From NCBI RefSeq assembly GCF_000585215.1, contig NZ_AONC01000001.1, positions 1 to 64,000 on the forward strand: a stretch of DNA of 64,000 nucleotides, in the 5' to 3' direction. Position 1 is the first letter of the stretch; every line of letters starts with the position of its first letter. The stretch comes from Imhoffiella purpurea (GTDB lineage Bacteria > Pseudomonadota > Gammaproteobacteria > Chromatiales > Chromatiaceae). Shown piece after piece: positions 38,758 through 47,376 of this stretch. The translations under genes and the position numbers were made by a program. The notes beneath the pieces were generated by a model. The model had not been told where the DNA came from. It worked only from the letters and a program-made list of their open reading frames with translations, and made no database searches.

Positions 38758-40332
38758 CTATTTCTCGCGCCAGATCGTGGTGTAGAGATCGTGGCGGCGG
38801 TCCTTGAGGTTCTGCACCGTGCCGCCGTTGCGTGCCGCGCGCAGGGCCTCCAGACGCAGATCGGCGAAGGCGACCGTCTCGACGTTGGGCGTGGTGTCGG
38901 CGGCGACGCCGTCGCGGGCGAAGGGGAAGTCGCAGGGGGTCAGGATGCAGCTCTGGGCATACTGGATGTCCATGTTGTGCACGTTGGGCAGGTTGCCGAC
39001 GTTGCCGGACATGACGACGTAGCACTGGTTCTCGACCGCCCTGGCCTGGCCGCAATAGCGCACCCGCAGATAGGACTGGCGCTCGTCGGTGCAGAAGGGC
39101 ACGAAGATGATGTTGGCGCCCTGATCGACCAGGTGCCGGCCCAGCTCGGGGAACTCGGCGTCGTAGCAGATGAGCACACCGATGGGGCCGCAGTCGGTGT
39201 TGATGGCGTTGAGCGCCTGTCCGCCCTCGATGTTCCACCAGTAGACCTCGTTCGGCGTCGGATGGATCTTGGCCTGTTCGTAGACCTCGCCGCTGCGCAG
39301 ACAGACGTAGCAGATGTTCTCGACCCGATCGTTGGGCATGCGTGTGGGGTGCGATCCGCCGATGATGTTGATGTTGTACCGGACGGCCATGCTGGCCAGT
39401 GCGTTCTTGAGCGGTTCCGTGTATTTGGTGAGCGCCTCGATGGATTCGGCCGGCGATAGCTCCTGGTCCTGCATCGACAGGAGCTGCAGCGAGAAGAGTT
39501 CGGGGAAGACGACGAAATCGGCCCGGTAGTCGGCGGTCACGTCGACGAAATAGCGGACCAGATCCACGAATTCGTCGAACGAGCCGACGCGGCGCTGCAT
39601 GTACTGCACGGTCGCGACCCGGACCGTGTCGGGCAGTCTGGCGCCATAGGTCTTGGCGCGGTTTTCCTCTTGCTCGTCGGGTGCGTTCGGATTGCGCCAC
39701 AGCAGATGCACGGCATAACCGAGCGACTCCTTGTCCTCGGACAGATAGTTGGGCATCAATCCGAGCACCTCGAACCCATTGCGCATCTGGAAGGTGAGTA
39801 CCGGGTCGCGCTGTCGGCTGGCCTTGACCTCTTCGAGATACTGTTCGGGGCTCTCGAAGCGGCGCAGACGCCGGGCGAGGGTCGGCAGACGGCCGCCGAA
39901 GACGATGCCCTTGACGTCCCAGGAGCGGGCCAGCTTTCGGCGCGCGTCATAGAGCCGCTGGCCGATCCGCAGTCCGCGATAGTCAGGGTCGACGCATACC
40001 TCCATGCCGTAGAGATAGTCGCCGTTGGGATCGTGTCGCGAGGCATAGCCGCCGCCCGTGATCTCGCGCCAGGTGTGGGGCTTGAGCGCATAGCCGCCGT
40101 CGATCAGGAAGGTGGCGCAATAGCCGACGATGGCCCCTTGATACTCGGCGACGAACTGACCCTCGGAGAAGTTGTTGATCTGACCCCTCAGCATGGCCGG
40201 GGAGTAGGTGCCCATTCCAGATGGCAGGTACACTTTCGAGACGAGGGCGCGGATGGCTGGTATATCCTCGATGCACGCGTTACGTACCAGCAACTTCTGC
40301 TTGGTGTTGGCGGTCTTCTGGGGTAGGGACAT
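38758..40332 (-). CDS. GNAT acetyltransferase-nitrilase superfamily fusion protein
   Basis: 524 residues from the ATG at 40332 with GGAG upstream; the longer open frame is untranslated leader. Residues 1-175 are a GNAT domain (RNACIEDIPAIRALV, then MEVCVDPDYRGLRIGQRLYD). Residues about 225-524 are a carbon-nitrogen hydrolase. Its triad is visible: Glu in VVFPELFSLQ, Lys in EQAKIHPTPNE and Cys in VLICYDAEFPEL. The fusion is a known family found in many proteobacteria, with unproven substrates; it might acylate and then hydrolyse an amine or amide. It is divergent from a quinone oxidoreductase and convergent to the PanE-like gene. Confidence 0.87.
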   Translation of the reverse strand: MSLPQKTANTKQKLLVRNACIEDIPAIRALVSKVYLPSGMGTYSPAMLRGQINNFSEGQFVAEYQGAIVGYCATFLIDGGYALKPHTWREITGGGYASRHDPNGDYLYGMEVCVDPDYRGLRIGQRLYDARRKLARSWDVKGIVFGGRLPTLARRLRRFESPEQYLEEVKASRQRDPVLTFQMRNGFEVLGLMPNYLSEDKESLGYAVHLLWRNPNAPDEQEENRAKTYGARLPDTVRVATVQYMQRRVGSFDEFVDLVRYFVDVTADYRADFVVFPELFSLQLLSMQDQELSPAESIEALTKYTEPLKNALASMAVRYNINIIGGSHPTRMPNDRVENICYVCLRSGEVYEQAKIHPTPNEVYWWNIEGGQALNAINTDCGPIGVLICYDAEFPELGRHLVDQGANIIFVPFCTDERQSYLRVRYCGQARAVENQCYVVMSGNVGNLPNVHNMDIQYAQSCILTPCDFPFARDGVAADTTPNVETVAFADLRLEALRAARNGGTVQNLKDRRHDLYTTIWREK

Positions 40333-40627
40333 TCTGAGATCTCCGGGATTCGAGGTCTTGATCGGGGACGGTCGCGCCGGATCGCCGATCGCATATTGAG
40401 GCCGATATCTCTTGATGGTGCAGAGGTCGGTTCGGGCCTGGGGAACGAGGCTGGATAGGGCTTCGCGTCTTGTGTGGTCTGGGACCACGCCCCCACATGC
40501 TGAGTCATACGCGCAGTGCCGTGAGCGGCTCGAAGACCTCGCTCGGTGGCACTTTCCACCAACTCGTCCCATGCCACGGTGGCGAGTCGGGGTTTCTTAC
40601 AGTTGTCGATTACATGCGGAGCAACCG
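40333..40627. promoter_or_regulatory. Divergent intergenic region between GNAT-nitrilase and quinone oxidoreductase genes
   Basis: This 295-base gap contains only ribosome sites (GGAG before each start) and open frames without coding character. I found no promoter match strong enough to name and no RNA gene. Confidence 0.35.
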
Positions 40628-41626
40628 ATGAAATCAATCGAAATACGGGAGACGGGAGACCCGTCCGTCCTCTACTTGGTGGAGCGGCCCTCCCCGAAGC
40701 TGACCGGTCCCGAGGACATCCTGGTCAAGCTGGCGGCCGCCGGGGTGAATCCGATCGATACCAAGATTCGCCAGCGTGGGCCCATGCTTCCGGCCGGCTT
40801 TCCCGCCGTGCTCGGCTGCGATGGTGCGGGCGTGGTCGAGGCCGTCGGCGATGAGGTCACCCGCTTCAAGCCCGGTGACGAGGTCTGGTTCTGCCATGGC
40901 GGGCTCGGCGGGCCGATCGGGACCTATGCCGAATACATGGTGCTCGACAATCATCTGGCCCAGGCCAAGCCGCGCTCGATCGATATGATCGAGGCCGCCG
41001 CGGCCCCCCTGGTGCTGCTCACCGCCTGGGAGGCGCTGCACGACCGCGCCCGTCTGCACGAGGGACAGCGGGTGCTGATCCACGCCGGGGCCGGCGGGGT
41101 GGGGCATGTGGCTATCCAGTTGGCCAAGGCCGCCGGGGCGCGCGTCTGCACCACGGTCAGCAGCTCCGAGAAGGCATCCTTTGCCCATTCATTGGGCGCC
41201 GAATATTGCATCAACTACCAGGAGGAGAACCTGGTCGAGTCGGTCATGGAATGGACCGAGGGACAGGGCGTCGACATCGCCCTGGACACCGTGGGGCCGG
41301 CCGTGTTCCGCCAGACCATCCCGGCCATGGCCCATTACGGCGATCTGGTGACCATCCTGGATCCGGGGCCCGAGCTCGACCTCAAGGAGGCCCGGATCCG
41401 CAATCTGCGCATCAGTCTGGAGCTGATGCTGACCCCGATGCTCCGAGACGTGCCTCGGGCGCGCGTGCAGCAGGGCGAGATCCTGCGCCGCTGCGCCAAG
41501 CTCATCGATCGCGGAGACCTGCGTATCCATGTTGCCGATCGCTTCTCGCTCGATCAGGCCGCCGAGGCGCATACTCTGATCGAGCAAGGGCACACGACCG
41601 GCAAGCTGGTCCTGACGCCCTCCTGA
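40628..41626 (+). CDS. NADPH:quinone oxidoreductase-like zinc-free alcohol dehydrogenase family protein
   Basis: 332 residues with GGAG upstream. It is an MDR-superfamily enzyme with LAAAGVNPIDTKIRQRGPM, GCDGAGVVEAVGDEV and the NADP-binding glycine motif VLIHAGAGGVGHVAIQLAKAAGA. The GHE and structural-zinc cysteines of zinc-dependent alcohol dehydrogenases are absent, which points to the quinone oxidoreductase (QOR) group. It probably reduces quinones or enals with NADPH. The next gene (a phosphoesterase) starts within about 25 bases, so the two may be co-transcribed. Confidence 0.88.
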   Translation: MKSIEIRETGDPSVLYLVERPSPKLTGPEDILVKLAAAGVNPIDTKIRQRGPMLPAGFPAVLGCDGAGVVEAVGDEVTRFKPGDEVWFCHGGLGGPIGTYAEYMVLDNHLAQAKPRSIDMIEAAAAPLVLLTAWEALHDRARLHEGQRVLIHAGAGGVGHVAIQLAKAAGARVCTTVSSSEKASFAHSLGAEYCINYQEENLVESVMEWTEGQGVDIALDTVGPAVFRQTIPAMAHYGDLVTILDPGPELDLKEARIRNLRISLELMLTPMLRDVPRARVQQGEILRRCAKLIDRGDLRIHVADRFSLDQAAEAHTLIEQGHTTGKLVLTPS

Positions 41627-41651
41627 TCCGGTGCGCGAGCAAGAGGTCATC

Positions 41652-42290
41652 GTGGACGATGTCGCAAGCATGGAACGGGTTCGCGTCGCCATCCTGTCGG
41701 ACACCCATGGCGCCATCGATTCCAGGGTGCAGGAGGTGGTCGGGACCTGCGATCTGGCCGTCCATGGCGGCGACATCGGCCGGGCCTCGATCCTGGCACA
41801 GCTCCAGCCGCGTCTCGGACGGGTGCTGGCCGTCTTCGGCAACAACGACGTCGCCCGTAAATGGCCCGAGGAGGATCGGCGGCTCCTGGTCCACCTTCCT
41901 GAGTGGCTGGAGCAGCCGCTGCCGGGCGGCAGTCTGGTGCTCATCCACGGTCATCAGGTTCCGGCCCGCGACCGTCACCGTCTCCTGCGGGGCCGCTTTC
42001 CCAATGCCCGCGTCATCGTCTACGGCCACAGCCATCGCCTGGTGCTCGACGACGCACGCGAGCCATGGGTGCTGAATCCGGGGGCCGCCGGACGTTCGCG
42101 TACCCACGGCGGCCCCTCCTGTCTGGTACTGATCGCGACCTCCGGTCAGTGGCAGGTGGAATCCTATCGATTCGCGCTCTCGGTACCCAAAGGGGGCCTG
42201 AGATACACTTGCCACCATGATAAGACCCAGCCAATCACCACTCAAACCGCCCAAATCGCTACTGCGTCAGGTCGGGCGCGCGATCGCTGA
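41652..42290 (+). CDS. YfcE/MJ0936-like metallophosphoesterase
   Basis: About 212 residues from the GTG at 41652 (AGAGG seven bases upstream); GTG 41631 and ATG 41670 are alternatives. The calcineurin-like motifs are clear: ILSDTHG, HGGDIG, FGNNDVARK, IHGHQ and YGHSHRL followed by LNPGA. Such enzymes hydrolyse phosphodiesters with two metal ions. The last 30 residues after QVESYRF are out of pattern: they run into the ttcA region (a 74-base overlap with a start at 42217), are basic and low in complexity, and may come from loss of an older stop codon. This could be genuine or a sequencing frameshift. Confidence 0.82.
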   Translation: MDDVASMERVRVAILSDTHGAIDSRVQEVVGTCDLAVHGGDIGRASILAQLQPRLGRVLAVFGNNDVARKWPEEDRRLLVHLPEWLEQPLPGGSLVLIHGHQVPARDRHRLLRGRFPNARVIVYGHSHRLVLDDAREPWVLNPGAAGRSRTHGGPSCLVLIATSGQWQVESYRFALSVPKGGLRYTCHHDKTQPITTQTAQIATASGRARDR

Positions 42291-43026
42291 TTTCCGCATG
42301 ATCGGGGACGGCGATCGCATCCTGCTCGGCGTCTCGGGAGGCAAGGACTCGCTCTCGCTGCTTCAGGTACTGAGTCACCTGCGCACCTATGCTCCGGTCC
42401 GCTTCGACCTGGCGGTCCTCACGGTCGATCCCGAGGTGCCCGGATTCGATCCCCAGTCGCTCAAGGACTACTACGATACGCTCGGCGTGCCCTGGCATTA
42501 CGAGCAGCAGCCCCTGATGGAACAGGCCAGATCTCACATGGACGGGGATTCCTTCTGCGCCTACTGCTCTCGCATGAAGCGCGGCATCATGTATCGCATC
42601 TGTCGCGAACAGGGCTACAACGTGCTCGCATTGGGGCAGCATCTGGACGACCTCGCCGAGAGCCTGCTGATGTCCATCTTCCACGGCGGCCAGCTGCGGA
42701 CCATGAAGGCCCACTATCGGAACGACGAGGGCGACGTGCGCATCATCCGTCCGCTGGCCTATTGCCGAGAGCGTCAGACGGCCGATTTCGCGGTCAAGGC
42801 CGGGCTGCCCGTCATTCCGGATTCCTGTCCGGCCTGCTTCGCCATGCCGACCCGGCGCGAGCACATGAAGGCGCTCCTGGCCCGCGAGGAGGCCGGACAT
42901 ACGCATCTCTTCGCCAACATTCTGCATGCCATCCGTCCCATCATGACCGAGGGCGAGCTGCCGCAGCCCGGCCGGCCGGGGGCCGAGAAGCGCGGCGGGA
43001 TGCGCTATCTCGACGCCGAGCCTTGA
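42217..43026 (+). CDS. ttcA: tRNA 2-thiocytidine(32) synthetase TtcA
   Basis: 269 residues. The PP-loop SGGKDS (in LLGVSGGKDSLSLLQ) binds ATP and activates C32 of tRNA. Two CXXC pairs, CAYCSRMKRG and CPACF, hold the [4Fe-4S] cluster that carries sulfur. HLDDLAESLLMSIF is another conserved TtcA segment. It is on the short side for the family, but the core is complete. The N-terminal RQVGRAIADFRMIGDGDR segment is conserved, so the start near 42217 is needed, even though it overlaps the phosphoesterase gene. The stop overlaps the likely start of the DUF58 gene. Confidence 0.9.
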   Translation: MIRPSQSPLKPPKSLLRQVGRAIADFRMIGDGDRILLGVSGGKDSLSLLQVLSHLRTYAPVRFDLAVLTVDPEVPGFDPQSLKDYYDTLGVPWHYEQQPLMEQARSHMDGDSFCAYCSRMKRGIMYRICREQGYNVLALGQHLDDLAESLLMSIFHGGQLRTMKAHYRNDEGDVRIIRPLAYCRERQTADFAVKAGLPVIPDSCPACFAMPTRREHMKALLAREEAGHTHLFANILHAIRPIMTEGELPQPGRPGAEKRGGMRYLDAEP

Positions 43027-44357
43027 GTCCGGTCCAGCATGGGCGTCTCGGCTTGATACCCACCGGTCGCGCGGTCGCCGCGCTCACGTTCTGGAGCGGG
43101 CTCGGCGTGGCGGCGGCCTGGATGCCGGTCCTGGCGGTCCAGTGGCAGTTCGTCGGACTGGCGCTGCTGGTCTCGGCCGTCGCCGATCTGATCCTGGTGC
43201 GCCGGCTGCCCTCTCCGAATCTGGAGCGCCGCATGGGGCGCGCCTTGCCGCTGGGTGTCTGGAGCTCGGTGCGGCTGCGGATCGAGAATACCTCGGACCG
43301 CTATCTGCGTCTTCGAGTGCATGATCTGCATCCATCCGATTTCGCGCTCGAGGGACTGCCCCGGCGGCTGCGCCTGAGACCGCGCGAGCGCGCCGTTCTG
43401 GAATACCGGCTCAAGCCCCATCGGCGCGGCGAATACCCGCTGAGCGGATGCGATCTAGCGCTCCGCTCGCCCCTCGGGCTATGGCACCAGAGACGCACAT
43501 TGCCGCTCGCGGATCTGCTGCGCGTCTTTCCCAACTTCTCCGAGATCAGCCGCTATACCCTCCTGGCGGCGAACGATCAGCTGGCACAGCTCGGGGTGCG
43601 GCGTCTGCAGCGGCGCGGGCTCGGCGCGGAATTCCATCAGCTGCGCGAATACCGCCAGGGCGACGAGCTGCGCCAGATCGACTGGAAGGCGACCTCGCGC
43701 ATGCGCAAGCTGATCTCGCGCGAGTATCAGGACGAGCGCGATCAGCGTCTGGTCTTCCTGCTCGATTGCGGTCGGCGGATGCGCCATGAGGATGCGGGTC
43801 GAGGACATCTCGACGAGGCGCTCAACGCCCTGCTGCTGCTCGCCTATGTCGCCGTCCGTCAGGGGGATGCGGTCGGTCTCATGACCTACGGCGGCGAGCG
43901 GCGCTGGTTCGCGCCCCGCAAGGAGCCATCGACCGTCAAACGTCTGCTGGAGTCGATCTATGACCTCCAGCCCGGTCTCGAGGCCGCCGATCCGCTTCAG
44001 GCCGCGCGCGAGCTGCTGACCGCGGTGCCCCGGCGCGCCCTGGTCGTCGTCATCACCAACAGCCGCGACGAGGAGCAGGACGGGCTGGAACAGGCGGCCG
44101 CGTTGCTGCGCCGGCGTCATCTGGTGGTGATCGCGGACCTGCGCGAATCGGCCCTGGACCGCGCCCTGGAGCGGCCAGTTCGCGATCTGAGGGACGCGCT
44201 GCGCTTCCATGCCGTGCACGACTGGCTGGCCGAGCGCCGGCGTCATCGGGAACGTCTCCAGCACATCGGCGTCCATGCCCTGGACCTGCTTCCATCCCAG
44301 CTTGCGATCGCCCTGGTCAATCGCTATTTCGCCATCAAGCGCTCGGGCTCGCTCTGA
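43023..44357 (+). CDS. DUF58 domain protein
   Basis: About 444 residues. The most likely start is a TTG at 43023 that overlaps the ttcA stop (TTGA); a TTG at 43053 is the other option. Two membrane helices near 18-55 (AALTFWSGLGVAAAW, LALLVSAVADLIL) precede a beta-rich domain. The DUF58 motif EFHQLREYRQGDELRQIDWKATSR is near residue 205, and a vWA-like segment follows (QRLVFLLDCGRRM). DUF58 proteins occur beside MoxR ATPases and vWA proteins, in the MoxR-type chaperone systems. No MoxR gene is beside it here, which is unusual but not rare. Its function is not established. Confidence 0.85.
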   Translation: MSPVQHGRLGLIPTGRAVAALTFWSGLGVAAAWMPVLAVQWQFVGLALLVSAVADLILVRRLPSPNLERRMGRALPLGVWSSVRLRIENTSDRYLRLRVHDLHPSDFALEGLPRRLRLRPRERAVLEYRLKPHRRGEYPLSGCDLALRSPLGLWHQRRTLPLADLLRVFPNFSEISRYTLLAANDQLAQLGVRRLQRRGLGAEFHQLREYRQGDELRQIDWKATSRMRKLISREYQDERDQRLVFLLDCGRRMRHEDAGRGHLDEALNALLLLAYVAVRQGDAVGLMTYGGERRWFAPRKEPSTVKRLLESIYDLQPGLEAADPLQAARELLTAVPRRALVVVITNSRDEEQDGLEQAAALLRRRHLVVIADLRESALDRALERPVRDLRDALRFHAVHDWLAERRRHRERLQHIGVHALDLLPSQLAIALVNRYFAIKRSGSL

Positions 44358-44447
44358 TCCGGGGCGCATCTCCGGTGATGGATTCCTCGCCCGACTTGCC
44401 CTAGCCTAGCCCCGCCCGAGCAACGACAGCCAAGAAGGAAATCTCTC

Positions 44448-45956
44448 ATGCGCAAGCTCTTGGGGGCGGTCGCGCTCCTCCTATCCGCCAACCTCCAGGC
44501 CGCGATTCCAGCGACGCCGGTGATGACGGTCTATCAGTTCAACGGTCCGGACGGACTGCCCTATTACGATGCCGACAGCTTCGCCCGTAATGGGGCCTCC
44601 AGGCCGGCCGGGACGCTCTTCCAGGGGACCTCGGTCATTCCCTGTCTCATGATCCGCAACGGCGAGCCGCTGACCGACAAGAGCGGAACGCCCTACGTGG
44701 GATTCGAGGTCGTGGTGGATCCGCGACGGGCCTCGCGCGGGGATACCGACGTCTTCAAGCGTGCGGTCGAGCGGCGCAAATCGCTCCAGGTCGAGAACCA
44801 CCACTGTTCGTCCCGGGTTCGCAACGTCATCGATGTCCGCAATCTCTATGCCCTGGAAAAGGCCCCCTTCTTCGATCCTCCAGGCTCCGGCGGCGGACGC
44901 GGCGAGCGCGGGGGCAGCGAGCTGGACCGGATCGTGCGCGCCTTCCATGCCTCCAGCGAGTGCGCGGGCGTCAACGCCGGCCTGACCCATCGGCGCCAGG
45001 GCCTGGAGCGGGCCTGGAATACCTTCATGGGCAAGCGGTCCGACCTGGGATCCAAGACGACCCTTGCGCGCGCCAAGCATCTGGATTACGCTATGCGCAC
45101 GGCGCTCTACGAGGGCCATATCGGCCGCGGCTGCAACGCCTACGGCGCCTGCGAGCGCAACATCATCGTCCTCTCCATCCGCAACCGGGCCGTCGGCCAG
45201 TGCTACGCGGGCCGGGGCTGCGACTTTCCGGGCGACTTCCAGGGCGTCGCGTCAAAGCCGTCCCAGTACAATATCTGGGACGAGTATCTGACCCAGATCT
45301 CGGGTCTGACCTCCTGCTATCTCCGCCCGGATCTCGCCGGCAACGACTATTACGCTAAGATGCAGGCCATGTACGCCCAGACGGTCCCGGATGCCGAACG
45401 CATCCTCTACGGCAGCGACTCGGATCTGCGCCAGATCTTTCCGGGCAACGGGCTCGCGGACCTGAAGGAGATGCGTCACTACTATCACGCGCCCGCCATG
45501 GGCAAGTGCTTTCCGAATCACGACCGGGTCGAGTACATGACGGGTGCGGTGGCCCGCAAGGGGCGCGACTACGCGCTCATCGCCAACACCCGGATCCAGG
45601 TTGGCGCCAAGCGCGGCGACGGCTATCTGTTCGAGGAGTTCTTCTTCGACGAGAAACCCGATCGGGACCTGGTGCGCACCGAGAACCGCTATCCGGGATT
45701 CCTGGTCGACGGACGCAAGGTGTCTCTGCGCACACCGAGCTCCTGTCCCGCCTACGGCATTCCATCCGGTTGTCGCCTAGGCTCGGTCGGGCGCTACCGC
45801 AAGGTTCCGAGCTGGCTCCACGACGGCCGCCCGATCGAGATCCAATGTCGCGTGTCCGACCGGGGCGAGTCTTGCCGGGGAAGCGGGCGGCGAACGAGCG
45901 TCGCCGTCGGTGGAATCTGCGACAAGGAGATGCGTCCGGTCACCGGGGTGCGTTGA
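44448..45956 (+). CDS. Secreted Cys-rich protein of unknown function
   Basis: 502 residues. A signal peptide (1-18, ending LQA) is followed by a mature protein with about 18 cysteines, many in pairs that could be disulfides (for example HHCSSR, CNAYGACERN and CYAGRGCDF). Basic and aromatic residues are common (RNVIDVRN, NIWDEYLTQISGL), and a glycine-rich GSGGGRGERGG stretch sits near 147. I see no catalytic motif that I can name. It stands alone after a DUF58 gene, so nothing nearby suggests a role. The ribosome site is AAGGAAA. Confidence 0.72.
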   Translation: MRKLLGAVALLLSANLQAAIPATPVMTVYQFNGPDGLPYYDADSFARNGASRPAGTLFQGTSVIPCLMIRNGEPLTDKSGTPYVGFEVVVDPRRASRGDTDVFKRAVERRKSLQVENHHCSSRVRNVIDVRNLYALEKAPFFDPPGSGGGRGERGGSELDRIVRAFHASSECAGVNAGLTHRRQGLERAWNTFMGKRSDLGSKTTLARAKHLDYAMRTALYEGHIGRGCNAYGACERNIIVLSIRNRAVGQCYAGRGCDFPGDFQGVASKPSQYNIWDEYLTQISGLTSCYLRPDLAGNDYYAKMQAMYAQTVPDAERILYGSDSDLRQIFPGNGLADLKEMRHYYHAPAMGKCFPNHDRVEYMTGAVARKGRDYALIANTRIQVGAKRGDGYLFEEFFFDEKPDRDLVRTENRYPGFLVDGRKVSLRTPSSCPAYGIPSGCRLGSVGRYRKVPSWLHDGRPIEIQCRVSDRGESCRGSGRRTSVAVGGICDKEMRPVTGVR

Positions 45957-45970
45957 GCGAGGATGCCTCT

Positions 45971-46072
45971 ATTCGAACCGCAAAGGTCGCAAAGGGATGA
46001 AAGGGCTGGTCATGGAGCATCCTTGCCAAATCGGTCTCAATGAAATCCCTTGGCGTTCTTTGCGGTTCGATT
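45971..46072. repeat. Long imperfect inverted repeat of the CGCAAAG type
   Basis: The 28-base arms at 45971-45998 and 46045-46072 are complementary at about 24 of 28 positions and enclose a 46-base spacer. Each arm contains CGCAAAG-type units (AACCGCAAAGGTCGCAAAGG). Similar short repeats are common in intergenic DNA of many proteobacteria, and this copy lies between a convergent pair of genes. It may be a small non-autonomous element or a bidirectional transcript end. Family identity was not checked. Confidence 0.6.
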
Positions 46073-46085
46073 TCTTCCCGTGCGG

Positions 46086-46439
46086 CTACCTCAGCATCCG
46101 GTCGTCGAGGTTGGCGGGGCAGAGCACCTCGCGCATGATGCCGATCAGCTCCAGGAGCTGGGAGTTGCGGATCCGGTAGTAGATGCGGTTGGCCTCCTTG
46201 CGGGCGACCACGATGTTCTTGTTGCGCAGCTGTTCCAGGTGCTGAGAGATGTTGCTCTGGGAGGTGCCGGTGCGCTCGACGATCTCGCCCACCGACAGCT
46301 CGTTCTTGCCCAGCGAGCAGAGGATCTTCCAGCGCAGCGGGTGCGCCATGGCCTTGAGCGCGTTGGCGGTCAGCGTGGTGTCTTCGTCGTCCGAGAGCTC
46401 AGGTATGGGCTCTTGGTCGGGCTTCAGTTCTTCGTTCAT
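46086..46439 (-). CDS. ArsR-family winged-helix transcriptional regulator
   Basis: 117 residues. The winged helix follows the ArsR/SmtB pattern: ALKAMAHPLRWKILCSLGKNELSVGEI, then TSQSNISQHLEQLRNKNIVVARKEANRIYYRI. One cysteine is in helix 2 (ILCSL) and another near the C-terminus (REVLCPANL), so it may be a redox or persulfide sensor like BigR/SqrR; no full metal site is evident. The start overlaps the REC-PAS stop by four bases, which puts it at the end of the peroxiredoxin-kinase run. It may control that operon. Confidence 0.82.
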   Translation of the reverse strand: MNEELKPDQEPIPELSDDEDTTLTANALKAMAHPLRWKILCSLGKNELSVGEIVERTGTSQSNISQHLEQLRNKNIVVARKEANRIYYRIRNSQLLELIGIMREVLCPANLDDRMLR

Positions 46440-47335
46440 CGTCCATCCCCTTGGAAGGCTTCATGCGCGGTCCGCTGTCGTGGTTCCGGATCCGCGTCTC
46501 GTTCGATCCTGACGTATCCTGTCATGTCCTTGGCGATACAGATGATATCGCTGATGTCGCCCGAGGCGTTCTTGATGGCGGTCCGGGAGAAGAGGATGGG
46601 AACCCGCCGGCCGTCGCGGGCGATGAATCGCGCCTCGATCTTGCTCAGCGCCCCGGTGCGGATCAGCGCCTCCAGCCAGATGCCCATGAAGGCGCCGGCC
46701 TGCTCGTCGCCCTCTTCCTCGAAGACGTCGCCGATCGACATGCCTCTCAGATCCTCCGCGCTGTAACCCAGCATGCGCGAGGCCGCCGGATTGGTCAGCT
46801 TGATCACCCCGGCCGGATCCAGCACCAGCAGCGCCTCGCCCATGTAGGTGACGATGTTCTCCAGATACTGGCGCGCCTCGGCGAGCTCTTGGGTGCGCTC
46901 CTCGACCCGCTGCTCCAGAACCCGGTTGAGATCCCGCTCCTTGGCGATCAGCCGGAAATAGGTGCTGATCTTGTTGATCAGCTGGTTGTCCTCGATCGGC
47001 TTGAGCAGATAGTCCGCCGCGCCCACCGCGAACCCGCGCTGCTGGAATTCCTCGGACTTGAAGGCCGCGGTGAGGAAGATGATGGGGATGTCGCGGGTGC
47101 GTTTGCGCAGCTTGAGCAGCGAGGCGGTCTGGAAACCATCCATCTCCGGCATCTGAACGTCGAGGATGATGAGATCGATGTCCGGATGCTGATGTGTCAG
47201 ATCGACCGCCTCCTGTCCCGAGATCGCCTCCAGCACTCGGACGTCCATATGGGCCTCGATCAGCGTCCTCAGGGTGAAGAGGTTGTGGGCGTGATCGTCG
47301 ACGATCAGGAGCTTGAATCCGGCATAGCGGCTCAT
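46436..47335 (-). CDS. Response regulator with REC and PAS domains
   Basis: 299 residues. The receiver (1-125) has an intact phosphorylation site (LIVDDHAHN, then DLIILDVQMPEMDG) and the lysine in LLKPIEDNQL. A coiled coil (KERDLNRVLEQRVEERTQEL) links it to a PAS domain (about 160-285: IVTYMGEALLVLDPAGVIKLTN). No DNA-binding, GGDEF or kinase domain is attached, so the output is not obvious. The adjacent hybrid kinase is the likely partner. It may act through protein contacts, or serve as a phosphate sink. Confidence 0.83.
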   Translation of the reverse strand: MSRYAGFKLLIVDDHAHNLFTLRTLIEAHMDVRVLEAISGQEAVDLTHQHPDIDLIILDVQMPEMDGFQTASLLKLRKRTRDIPIIFLTAAFKSEEFQQRGFAVGAADYLLKPIEDNQLINKISTYFRLIAKERDLNRVLEQRVEERTQELAEARQYLENIVTYMGEALLVLDPAGVIKLTNPAASRMLGYSAEDLRGMSIGDVFEEEGDEQAGAFMGIWLEALIRTGALSKIEARFIARDGRRVPILFSRTAIKNASGDISDIICIAKDMTGYVRIERDADPEPRQRTAHEAFQGDGR

Positions 47336-47376
47336 GTCATCCCCCTTGTTCGCTGCGTGCGAGCACCCGGTCCCCT

